NCBI GenBank assembly: GCA_000438115.1
Contig: FR903618.1
Coordinates: 22,609 to 38,102, forward strand
Length of the DNA stretch: 15,494 nt
Reading direction: 5' to 3'
Source of the DNA: Prevotella sp. CAG:617
GTDB lineage: Bacteria; Bacteroidota; Bacteroidia; Bacteroidales; Bacteroidaceae
The notes under the pieces are model-generated. The model saw nothing but the letters and a program-made list of their open reading frames with translations, had not been told where the DNA came from and ran no database searches. The translations under genes were made by a program, and so were the position numbers. Positions 1 through 6,428 of the stretch are shown piece after piece (positions within the stretch are counted from its first letter, which is position 1; each line of letters opens with the position of its first letter).

Positions 1-113
1 GATTTCTTACCTCTTGACTGAAGAAGAAGAAATCCGTCGTATATTTTCTACAAAAACAACCTGCATAATCCGACTTTACAGCAAATTATCCGTACTTTCC
101 ACTAATTTATTTG

Positions 114-121
114 TATCTTTA
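114..121 (+). promoter_or_regulatory. Possible -7 box upstream of the small lipoprotein
   Basis: TATCTTTA matches the Bacteroidetes -7 consensus TAnnTTTG except for the last base. It lies 52 bases before the lipoprotein start codon. No convincing TTTG -33 element sits 19-21 bases upstream, so the call rests on the -7 box and its position alone. Confidence 0.35.
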
Positions 122-173
122 ATGCAAAATATTACATAGACATCAATAATCATAACAGTCATACGCAATCATC

Positions 174-389
174 ATGAAAACCAAACTTCTTCTTTTATTG
201 CTTTCGCTTAGCCTTTGTTTGGGCATGAATTCATGCCAAACATTACCGCCTCCCGGCCCACCGGGACACTACAAACCCATCCCACACAAGAAACCGAAAA
301 AACCTAAAAAGCCCAAGAAACGCCATCGCCACGATGCACATTGGAATCCCATGCCACCACCTCCCCCTCACGGCGGTCCACACGCATAA
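174..389 (+). CDS. Small Pro/Lys/His-rich lipoprotein, function unknown
   Basis: This 71-residue protein begins with a short Lys-containing N-terminus and a Leu-rich hydrophobic stretch (residues 5-17), followed by M-N-S-C with Cys21. That fits a lipoprotein signal for signal peptidase II, though Met at -3 and Asn at -2 are loose matches to the classic lipobox. The mature part is about 50 residues with almost no hydrophobic residues: a proline-rich stretch, a lysine/proline tract built from repeated KPK units (about residues 39-49), then a His/Pro-rich end. There is no acidic cluster after Cys21 like the surface-export signal described for Bacteroides lipoproteins, so an inner-leaflet or periplasmic location is more likely (inference). 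The basic tract could bind peptidoglycan, polyanions or DNA, and the histidines could bind metal; neither is shown. I do not recognise a family. A hairpin closes the gene on its 3' side, so it is probably monocistronic. Confidence 0.72.
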   Translation: MKTKLLLLLLSLSLCLGMNSCQTLPPPGPPGHYKPIPHKKPKKPKKPKKRHRHDAHWNPMPPPPPHGGPHA

Positions 390-401
390 CCCTATATCAT
401 C

Positions 402-439
402 ATAAAATCCGTTTGCATCCAAACGCAGACGGATTTTAT
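402..439 (+). terminator. Terminator hairpin after the lipoprotein gene
   Basis: An 8-bp outer stem (ATAAAATC 402-409 with GATTTTAT 432-439) stacks on a 6-bp inner stem (CGTTTG 410-415 with CAAACG 420-425) with loop CATC and a 6-base bulge at 426-431. The outer arm can also pair as ATAAAATCCGT 402-412 with ACGGATTTTAT 429-439, excluding the inner stem. It starts 12 bases after the lipoprotein stop codon and ends in TTTTATT, as expected for a factor-independent terminator. Confidence 0.7.
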
Positions 440-460
440 TGTATGACTTCTCCAAACAGG

Positions 461-492
461 TTTGGAAACATTCTTAAAAATTCGTACTTTTG
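461..492 (+). promoter_or_regulatory. nhaA promoter, Bacteroidetes sigma-ABfr type
   Basis: TTTG at 461-464, a 20-base spacer, and TACTTTTG at 485-492 match the Bacteroidetes consensus (TTTG / 19-21 nt / TAnnTTTG) in every defined position. Transcription should start near 497-500, giving a leader of about 50 bases before the nhaA ATG. The -7 box lies inside an imperfect palindrome whose arms are TTCGT (481-485) and ACGAA (496-500). Confidence 0.8.
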
Positions 493-510
493 CGAACGAA
501 TTTCAAACGC

Positions 511-529
511 TTATGCCATAGTGGCATAA
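511..529. promoter_or_regulatory. Palindrome TTATGCCA-tag-TGGCATAA in the nhaA leader
   Basis: An 8-bp perfect inverted repeat with a 3-base loop lies about 12-30 bases downstream of the predicted nhaA transcription start. It could be an operator at the start of the transcript or a leader hairpin in the mRNA. Its half-sites, TTATGC and GCATAA spaced by 7 bases, recur with the same spacing at 12466-12484. No regulator gene lies in the window. Confidence 0.5.
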
Positions 530-548
530 ACCATATTCTTTATTTATC

Positions 549-1877
549 ATGGAAAGAATCATCCACACTGCCTTTTCCTTTTTGAGTGCCACACGCTATC
601 ACATAAATGGCGGAATCCTACTTATTTTTACAGCTGTCGTGGCCATGCTTTTAGCCAATTCGCCCTGGGCTGACCAATATTTTCAGTTTTTCCAACAGCC
701 TATAGCCCTCCAAATAGGTTCATTCAACCTGTTCAGTCACGGCGGGCATCCGCTAACCCTGACCGGCTTCATCAACGATGCGCTAATGGCAATCTTCTTT
801 TTTAGTGTAGGACTGGAAATCAAACGTGAAATACTGGTTGGCGAGTTGTCCAACTTGCGACAAGCCCTCTTGCCTATCATTGCTGCCGTCGGCGGAATGA
901 TTGTTCCGGTAACACTCTTTGCACTGCTCACCCGCCATACCCCCGGAGCAACAGGACTGGCTATCCCCATGGCCACCGACATAGCTTTTTCGCTGGGTGT
1001 TCTGAGCCTCTTTGGAAAAAGAGTTCCCTTGAGCCTGAAAGTATTTCTGACTGCTTTTGCCGTTGTTGACGACATTGGCGGCATACTTGTAATAGCCATA
1101 TTCTATTCATCCCATCTTTCCCTGTCATGGCTGCTGGCTGGCGGGGGCGTACTGCTTCTGCTCATCATAGCCAACCTCTGTAACATTCGGCGCCGCTGGC
1201 TATACCTCTGGCTGGGCATGCTGCTATGGTATCTTTTCATGCAAAGCGGCGTACATGCCACCATTGCCGGCGTAATTGTTGCGTTTACCATTCCAGCCAC
1301 CCCCGGACTACACGTTGAAAAATACATCAGCCGCATACGCCAGCAAATCAACTCCTTCGATCTCAAACACCTGCACGGAAAGCTCTTGAGCAAACCGCAA
1401 ATCAGCAGACTTAAAAGCATCGAGTCGGCGTCCGACCGCGTCATTTCGCCCCTACAATCACTTGAAGACGACCTGCACGCCATGGTCAACTATGCCATCA
1501 TGCCGCTTTTTGCACTGGCCAACGCAGGCGTCAACATACAGGGCGACGGTCAGGGCATGTCGTTCAGCACATTATCCACAGCCATCGTTGTAGGACTGGT
1601 TGTCGGTAAGTTCATCGGGATTCTGCTGTTCACCCTACTGGCCGTGCGCTTAAAATGGTCAGACATGCCCGAAGGCATGAACATTCCGAATCTGTGCGGC
1701 ATTGCCATGCTCGGAGGCATCGGGTTTACCGTATCGCTCTTCATTGCCAACCTGTCGTTTGAGAATTCTCCCTTACTGCTGGCCGAAGCCAAACTCGGTG
1801 TAGTTAGCGGTACATTGCTGGCCGGAATAGCCGGAGCCATCATCCTTCATTTTGCCCTCCGTAGAAAAAACGGATAA
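549..1877 (+). CDS. nhaA: Na+/H+ antiporter NhaA
   Basis: Inner-membrane antiporter that exports Na+ (or Li+) in exchange for protons, used in salt and alkaline-pH tolerance. The 442-residue protein is hydrophobic throughout and carries NhaA hallmarks. T143-D144 matches the unwound TM4 segment (E. coli T132-D133). D174-D175, in AVVDDIGGILVIAIFY, matches the cation-binding pair D163-D164. H236 in SGVHATIAGV corresponds to E. coli H225, and K354 in a GK-x-IGI motif to the TM10 lysine K300. PLFALANAGV (about 319-328) and a Gly-rich GGIGFTVSLFIA segment (389-400) complete the fold. It is longer than E. coli NhaA (about 388 residues), mainly because of a hydrophilic segment at about 260-310, between the SGVHATIAGV region and PLFALANAG. 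The ATG was chosen because it follows the leader of a near-perfect promoter and gives the expected N-terminus. The gene stands alone and converges on the HU/smalltalk-like pair. Confidence 0.96.
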   Translation: MERIIHTAFSFLSATRYHINGGILLIFTAVVAMLLANSPWADQYFQFFQQPIALQIGSFNLFSHGGHPLTLTGFINDALMAIFFFSVGLEIKREILVGELSNLRQALLPIIAAVGGMIVPVTLFALLTRHTPGATGLAIPMATDIAFSLGVLSLFGKRVPLSLKVFLTAFAVVDDIGGILVIAIFYSSHLSLSWLLAGGGVLLLLIIANLCNIRRRWLYLWLGMLLWYLFMQSGVHATIAGVIVAFTIPATPGLHVEKYISRIRQQINSFDLKHLHGKLLSKPQISRLKSIESASDRVISPLQSLEDDLHAMVNYAIMPLFALANAGVNIQGDGQGMSFSTLSTAIVVGLVVGKFIGILLFTLLAVRLKWSDMPEGMNIPNLCGIAMLGGIGFTVSLFIANLSFENSPLLLAEAKLGVVSGTLLAGIAGAIILHFALRRKNG

Positions 1878-1903
1878 CACTCCTTCCGAAATATTTTACG
1901 AAA

Positions 1904-1946
1904 CATGCCGGCATGCCTGTCCGAAATTCAAAGACAAGCATGCCGG
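1904..1946. terminator. Shared hairpin between convergent nhaA and smalltalk/HU units
   Basis: CCGGCATGC (1908-1916) pairs with GCATGCCGG (1938-1946), and after one mismatch TGTC (1918-1921) pairs with GACA (1933-1936). That gives 13 of 14 pairs closed by an 11-base loop. The left arm is itself part of a perfect 12-bp palindrome, CATGCCGGCATG (1904-1915). It begins 27 bases after the nhaA stop and 19 bases past the stop of the leftward micro-gene, so it can end both transcripts. Neither side has a strong T-run, so it may act instead as a 3' stabilising structure. Confidence 0.6.
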
Positions 1947-1965
1947 AACTCTTATACTGCCCAAA

Positions 1966-2070
1966 CTATTGCATCCACTGACAACCTGCCAGCAACCCCG
2001 AAAGAGCCGTTAATGCTGACAACAATACTTGCACTACTATATTCCAAATATTCTTACGTTTCTCGGTCAT
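1966..2070 (-). CDS. 34-residue smalltalk-like micro-protein
   Basis: A 34-codon reading frame starts with ATG 38 bases after the HU-family stop codon, on the same strand. The product begins with charged MTEKRK, continues as one hydrophobic segment (about residues 8-28, with L-L-S-A-L-T-A-L in its centre) and ends L-A-G-C-Q-W-M-Q. NCBI names a family of roughly 33-residue Bacteroides proteins 'smalltalk', with just this pattern: a short basic head, one hydrophobic helix, a Cys near the end, and a place next to an HU-related DNA-binding gene. The assignment is from memory of that family and from gene order. The function of the family is not known to me. L-A-G-C30 also reads as a lipobox, which would leave a lipidated pentapeptide; a single-pass inner-membrane micro-protein is the other reading. 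Most gene finders skip a frame this short. Confidence 0.72.
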   Translation of the reverse strand: MTEKRKNIWNIVVQVLLSALTALSGLLAGCQWMQ

Positions 2071-2108
2071 TTCTTCTGCTTTTCAACGGTACGTATTCTT
2101 CAAAATAT

Positions 2109-2522
2109 TTATGCCTGCTCACTTTCCTCAACTCCATTTTCGTTTCTCACCAGTTGGAGATTGGGATTTTTCAACGAAAAGCCATACCTCATGGCACTAC
2201 TTTTACTGAAAACAACCTTTACCCCACGCAGATTGGTACTGCTAAATTCCTCCGGAGTTGCTGCACCACGACTATTGACCGTAGGATGAAAAGAGCCCAA
2301 ATCACCCAAACGTACTGACATGCCACTCTGCAGATACGAAATCACTTTTTCTTCCAAAGCTGACAACACAGCCTTTATATCATGTATTGTCACCGTACAC
2401 TCATTACTGATGGCTGCGGCCAAAGCCGATAATCCAACCGCCGTAACCGGCACCAGCTGGGCATAATACAACAATTCCTTGGTTTGCGGATTCTTACGTG
2501 CCACTACATTGTACTTCAACAT
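2109..2522 (-). CDS. HU-related DNA-binding protein
   Basis: A 137-residue nucleoid-type protein. It belongs to the longer, divergent HU-related group of Bacteroidales rather than the 90-residue classic HU. After an N-terminal stretch (residues 1-25) comes the helical HU dimerisation part (about 28-66). It is followed by the saddle motif GDLGSFHPTVNSRG (about 73-86), the DNA-embracing arm region, and V-K-V-V-F-S-K-S near 101-108, which is the last HU strand. The C-terminal tail (about 112-137) is polar and acidic, ending ENGVEESEQA. Family members bind DNA with little sequence preference, and paralogues are common in Bacteroides genomes. The start ATG is preceded by an A-rich stretch (AAAAAGAAAG) instead of a Shine-Dalgarno site. 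The 34-codon smalltalk-like gene follows 38 bases downstream, so the two probably form one transcript from the promoter near 2609-2616. Confidence 0.88.
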   Translation of the reverse strand: MLKYNVVARKNPQTKELLYYAQLVPVTAVGLSALAAAISNECTVTIHDIKAVLSALEEKVISYLQSGMSVRLGDLGSFHPTVNSRGAATPEEFSSTNLRGVKVVFSKSSAMRYGFSLKNPNLQLVRNENGVEESEQA

Positions 2523-2587
2523 AATTCTTTCTTTTTAAATGGTTAAACTAGGCTCCGTTTACTTGAGGTTTCGGAGCGCCTCCTGTT

Positions 2588-2631
2588 CTTTTATCAGCGC
2601 TGACAATGCAAAATTAACGCCCTGATAAAAG
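2588..2631 (-). promoter_or_regulatory. HU promoter -7 box bracketed by an inverted repeat
   Basis: On the minus strand TAATTTTG (2616 to 2609) is a full match to the Bacteroidetes -7 box, placing transcription start near 2603 and giving a leader of about 80 bases. No good TTTG element is seen 19-21 bases upstream. The box lies within a perfect 10-bp inverted repeat, CTTTTATCAG (2588-2597) and CTGATAAAAG (2622-2631), 24 bases apart. One arm falls just after the start site and one between the -33 and -7 positions, which is where a repressor would bind. Confidence 0.5.
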
Positions 2632-2756
2632 TGAGTGACGCTGTTTGATACTGTTGCGACCTCAGTAATTCCCCTCTATTTTGCGTTAACCCGCTCTCCA
2701 TAAGGACTTTTGCACGAACTGAAAAAATATTGTTACCAGCCGCCCGCAATATACAA

Positions 2757-2789
2757 CAAGCCCCCTCCGGGTGAAGCGGAGAGGGCTTG
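2757..2789 (-). terminator. Terminator of the 1134-residue secreted protein gene
   Basis: CAAGCCC (2757-2763) pairs with GGGCTTG (2783-2789) and CTCCG (2765-2769) with CGGAG (2777-2781), with one C/A mismatch between the two blocks and a 7-base loop. On the minus strand this GC-rich hairpin lies about 40 bases after the stop codon and is followed by TTGTTGTATATT, a moderate U-rich tail. It shields the HU promoter from the upstream transcript. Confidence 0.75.
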
Positions 2790-2827
2790 CCTATTTTCAA
2801 GTGTTTCTTATAAACCTAAGTACTTAC

Positions 2828-5800
2828 TTATTTAAAGAAAACTTTCTTACCGTCAATGATGTAAACACCCTTGCCCGGTTTCGTTACACGACGACCCTGC
2901 AAGTCATAAATCTTGCCATCCTTCGGAACAATCACGATTCCTTCGATACCTGTTTCAACACCGGTGATAGTACCGTCAATTTCGAGCATGTAGTCACCTT
3001 CTTCGTCGATTACAGGAACACTCTTGGTTACGATTGCGCTATTGTTACCAATAACCTTAGAACCGGTTGTTACGGTAAGCGTATCAGCAGTACCTGAAAG
3101 AACGCCATATCCACCTTCTGAAAGGGTAATTCCACTCAAGAGGCCTTCAACACCGTTAACAACTTTACCCTCGCTTACCAAGCCCTGAGACATATCTACA
3201 CCGAAGTCATCCTCGGTTGCTTCAGAATCATCATTCAAACGATAAGCAAACGGTTCGCCCGGAGCTGCTTCTTCAGCAATCTGAAGTACGAGCTGGTTGC
3301 TGCTGTTGATACCCAAAACCTTGTACATTGAACCGTTAGAGCATCCTACAACTGCATACGGCAAGCACTTGAACTGCCATCCTTCAGAAACGCCTACATA
3401 GGTAAACGGATCATCGCTGAAGTCAACTTCCTGGAATGCATAGTAGCAATTGTCGTCCAAGAAATACTTGTTCACATTGCTGGCGTTATTGTTCAAATAA
3501 ATTGAACCACTTTCAGTAGAGTCATTCTCCAGAATAACTACGTTGAACTGACCATACTTACCGTAAACAATCTGAACCGGAGTTCTGGCTGCGGTAGTGC
3601 TCGGATTGGCTGTTGTATTACCATTCATGTAGAAACCGGTTCCAACGTTGCGCAAGTACTGCTTGCCATCCTCATCCTGCTCAAGCAACCACATAAATTC
3701 GTAGTTGTGCATTGCAGTAGCCTCATCGAAAGCTCCATCAGCAGTGCGGGCACCCATCGTCAGGTGCTGGCCGTCCTTATTGTTAGCTGCGGCAATAGCC
3801 GTATTCTTCAGTGCGTTACCAGTGCTGAGAATATAGTAATACTTGTTTGCGGCAGGCATTACGGCTGAAGCAACCAACTTGTTGCAAGCCTCTTCCAGAC
3901 TGTTCAGTACCTCAGTCAGAGTTTCCATAGTCATCACGTTCTGGATCTTGTCTTTGCAAGTTGCCATAACGCTCTTCAAGTTGTCATAAGCCTCCTGGCT
4001 TACCTGACCCAGTTCCGTACCTACTACGGCGCTGTCGAGCATGGTCTGAGCCTTGTCATAAGCATCGCGGGCAAGCTGCGGATCTGCATAGCTTTCGCAG
4101 AACTTGTCGTATGCGCTCTGGAGGGCGTCGATAGTCGGCTGGGTTGCCTTTTCTTCCAGAATTTCAGGACGGGCAGCCTTCAAGGCATCTTCCAATGCCT
4201 TTCCGTCAGCCTCAGGTACCTGAGAGAACGGAGAGTTAGCTGCATCGTAGGTAGCTTCATAGATACCCAGTTCGCTGATGTAGAAGAACGGATATGCCTT
4301 AGCACCCGGAATCGTGCTGCTGGTTACAGAACCGTTGTTTCCGGTAGCAATAACATCGAAACGAACATACTGATAATTTCCACCCAAGTCAATAGAGCCA
4401 GCCAAGGTTGAATCTTCAGCAACAAATGCCGGGGTCATATCGCCAACCCATGTCCAGTCGCCAGTAGCCGTAGTCGTATCGTTAGCGGCATAAACACTCA
4501 TCTTGGTCGGATATGAAAGCTGACCGGTCTTCCATGCATCAACAGACATACGGCGGCTGTACTTCACGGTAACAGCACTTACGGCCTTCTTCAAGTCGGC
4601 TCCGAAGAAGTGATAGTGGTTAGGAGCGTCAGCAGTCTGCCAAGTACTGTGGATGTATTCTGATCCACCAGCCAAAACACCATTGAGCAAGCAATCCAGA
4701 CCTGAACCTTCAATTGAAGTATCCACCAACTTGCTGGTGAAGATCTGAGAAGCGTCTGTCAGCAATCCGTGTGATGTATAATTGTTGTCAGGAGTAGCAT
4801 CGCTGGTATATGCGCGGCTGTTGCTGTAAGCCGTAGAAGCATCGCTATAAACGCTGTTCAAAGTAGCATTCAACTTGACCTGATTAGCTATAGAATCGAT
4901 CTTTCCGATCATATCATCAGGAATAGTCTGGAATACCCACTGAGAAGCATCAGTCGTATAGTTCCATCCTACACATACCATACCGGATTCCTGAGCATGC
5001 ACGCCCTGAGAAATTCCGGCATTAGTCATATAGAAATAAGAACCGCTACTTTGACCGATAATATAATCGGCAGCCTTGCCTTTAGCTACAGCCTTAATGG
5101 TATTGGAGTTACCATTGATGGCCTCCATATAAGTATCATTAATCGGGCTCTTGATGTAGAAAGTAGAGTCAGTTGAACCCTTCTCCAACTTAACGGCATA
5201 TTTCAGGTCAGTTACAGGAGAAGCGGCATAATCCCACTTCCAGTTTGAACCATCGCTATAGATTGTACCTTTACCTGTAGTGTTAGAGCGTCCCTTGTTA
5301 CCGGTAATGAAATAATATTTGCCGGCTTCAACCATTACGGTAGCATTCTTACAATTGTCATAGGCTGCCTGCAACTCATCGCAAAGAGTGTTTGCCACAT
5401 CTTCAGAAGAACCACCTTCGTCAATGAATGCCTGGCATTTTTTGTATACTTCATTCAACTTATTATAAGCGTCCTGTGATACTTCACCAGGATTTTCTCC
5501 AGGAGTAAATGTTCCTTCCGGACCGGCAGGCAACAGTTTAGAAAGCAACAACGTCAACTTGGCCGTTCCTACGATTTCTGAAATGTCTGTCCACAGATTC
5601 CATACGTTCGTATCCGGATACAGCATGATGTTGTGTCCTGATACCCAGCTTGACAAATAACGGTAAGCGCCATCAGCAGCATCATCACCGGTCAGAACCG
5701 TAGTACAGGTAAATACGAACATAACTTCTTTACCTTCCGTTCCTTTATTATAATAGAAAGGATCGTTTTCGTCGGTAGACTGTGCCACACCTGCCCAGAA

Positions 5801-6232
5801 CTGCCATGCGTCGTTCTTATCACTGGTCAAGGCCAAGTAATCTGAACCCCAACCATCAGGAGTTCTTTCGTTGGGATAAGTGAAAGTTACATCTGTGGGT
5901 GTTCCCGGTTTGCGCAAGTACATGCCGTTTGACTTCTGCTTCAGATAGAAAGCAGGTTTTCCGTCAACTGTACCAGCACTTTCAAACTGATAAATACAAT
6001 CGCTGGTCAGAGAGGCAGAACCACCATTGCCGTCCATAACCACGTTCAGATACGTAGAAGAGCAAGGACTCTCACCCGTTCCTTTAAGGGCATAATCCAC
6101 ACCTTCCTTAATCTGATCAACGCTGGTCACGACTGTTCCGGCTGAGTAGTATTTGCCATCATCTGCCCATGCTGTTCCGCCACACACGATGGAGAGAACA
6201 AGCAAGGAAAATAAGTAGCTCAATTTCCTCAT
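2828..6232 (-). CDS. Secreted multidomain protein with F5/8C-like domain and Por-type tail
   Basis: An 1134-residue exported protein of unknown role. Residues 1-24 are a signal peptide (R-K, hydrophobic core, cleavage near A-W-A-D). Region A (about 25-235) is beta-rich with Y-L and Q-F motifs like ricin/beta-trefoil lectin repeats. A helical FIVAR-like module follows (249-300), then beta-rich region B (303-440), a helical linker, and a probable F5/8 type C (discoidin) carbohydrate-binding domain (about 480-660, ending YVRFDV ... ISELGIYEA). Next come a longer helical stretch (670-792), beta-rich region C (797-1090) and a C-terminal tail with K-I-Y-D-L-Q-G-R-R-V (1107-1116) and K-G-V-Y-I-I-D-G-K-K-V. 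That tail resembles Por/T9SS sorting tails of Bacteroidetes. The modules starting GEVSQDAY (249) and GQVSQEAY (742) are homologous internal repeats. No catalytic motif is recognised, so a binding or adhesive role near the neighbouring glycosidases is inferred. It has its own promoter and terminator. Confidence 0.82.
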   Translation of the reverse strand: MRKLSYLFSLLVLSIVCGGTAWADDGKYYSAGTVVTSVDQIKEGVDYALKGTGESPCSSTYLNVVMDGNGGSASLTSDCIYQFESAGTVDGKPAFYLKQKSNGMYLRKPGTPTDVTFTYPNERTPDGWGSDYLALTSDKNDAWQFWAGVAQSTDENDPFYYNKGTEGKEVMFVFTCTTVLTGDDAADGAYRYLSSWVSGHNIMLYPDTNVWNLWTDISEIVGTAKLTLLLSKLLPAGPEGTFTPGENPGEVSQDAYNKLNEVYKKCQAFIDEGGSSEDVANTLCDELQAAYDNCKNATVMVEAGKYYFITGNKGRSNTTGKGTIYSDGSNWKWDYAASPVTDLKYAVKLEKGSTDSTFYIKSPINDTYMEAINGNSNTIKAVAKGKAADYIIGQSSGSYFYMTNAGISQGVHAQESGMVCVGWNYTTDASQWVFQTIPDDMIGKIDSIANQVKLNATLNSVYSDASTAYSNSRAYTSDATPDNNYTSHGLLTDASQIFTSKLVDTSIEGSGLDCLLNGVLAGGSEYIHSTWQTADAPNHYHFFGADLKKAVSAVTVKYSRRMSVDAWKTGQLSYPTKMSVYAANDTTTATGDWTWVGDMTPAFVAEDSTLAGSIDLGGNYQYVRFDVIATGNNGSVTSSTIPGAKAYPFFYISELGIYEATYDAANSPFSQVPEADGKALEDALKAARPEILEEKATQPTIDALQSAYDKFCESYADPQLARDAYDKAQTMLDSAVVGTELGQVSQEAYDNLKSVMATCKDKIQNVMTMETLTEVLNSLEEACNKLVASAVMPAANKYYYILSTGNALKNTAIAAANNKDGQHLTMGARTADGAFDEATAMHNYEFMWLLEQDEDGKQYLRNVGTGFYMNGNTTANPSTTAARTPVQIVYGKYGQFNVVILENDSTESGSIYLNNNASNVNKYFLDDNCYYAFQEVDFSDDPFTYVGVSEGWQFKCLPYAVVGCSNGSMYKVLGINSSNQLVLQIAEEAAPGEPFAYRLNDDSEATEDDFGVDMSQGLVSEGKVVNGVEGLLSGITLSEGGYGVLSGTADTLTVTTGSKVIGNNSAIVTKSVPVIDEEGDYMLEIDGTITGVETGIEGIVIVPKDGKIYDLQGRRVTKPGKGVYIIDGKKVFFK

Positions 6233-6428
6233 AACATTAGGATTTTTGGTTAGTATTAAATTTATATCGCTCCAAAATTAATGATTATTTTCGAAAGCAA
6301 AAAAAAAATGTCTCTTTTTTTTTACCTATTCGATATTATTTTCACATAACAGACAGCATCCATCAGTGAGTTAAATATTTATGCAAGACTAACGGCCTGC
6401 AAAAGCCCTAATTTGCTTACATTCTTAC
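6233..6428. other. Intergenic region between GH38-like gene and secreted protein gene
   Basis: 196 bases, very AT-rich, containing the promoter at 6273-6301 and opposed A/T runs at about 6299-6324. No GC-rich terminator hairpin is seen after the GH38-like stop codon, so some read-through into the secreted protein gene is possible. No small gene was found on either strand. Confidence 0.5.
6273..6301 (-). promoter_or_regulatory. Promoter of the 1134-residue secreted protein gene
   Basis: Minus-strand TAATTTTG (6280 to 6273) is a full -7 match. TTTG (6301 to 6298) lies 17 bases upstream, slightly shorter than the usual 19-21. The expected start near 6268 leaves a leader of about 35 bases. Just upstream, an A-run and a T-run flank GAGACA on the minus strand (about 6299-6324). 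This AU-only hairpin could end transcription from the GH38-like gene or serve as an UP-like element. Confidence 0.55.

Larger units (their letters stand above)
2523..2827. other. Intergenic region, 305 bases
   Basis: The part nearest the HU gene holds its leader and the bracketed promoter at 2588-2631. The part nearest the 1134-residue gene holds that gene's terminator at 2757-2789. Between 2632 and 2756 I see no credible gene, RNA or further structure. A 68-codon minus-strand frame here starts inside the terminator stem and looks random. Confidence 0.6.

Noticed and set aside
2..142. Open frame from the left window edge, possibly the tail of an upstream gene
   Set aside because: About 46 codons are open to a TAG at 140-142, but the likely lipoprotein promoter lies inside it and the peptide is not recognisable. 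The true upstream gene cannot be judged from this window.
341..529. 62-codon plus-strand frame between the lipoprotein and nhaA
   Set aside because: It overlaps the lipoprotein gene, its terminator and the nhaA promoter, so coding is implausible.
1905..2318. 137-codon plus-strand frame opposite HU and the micro-gene
   Set aside because: It is antisense to the HU gene and begins inside the shared terminator hairpin; the product looks random.
2594..2800. 68-codon minus-strand frame between the secreted protein and HU genes
   Set aside because: It starts inside the terminator stem, crosses the HU promoter, and the product shows no signal, domain or compositional sign of being real.
6299..6324. 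Opposed A and T runs as a phase-variable tract
   Set aside because: The runs are about 10 bases of single nucleotides near a promoter, but nothing shows length variation here. They are equally explained as an AU hairpin or promoter-upstream A/T tracts.
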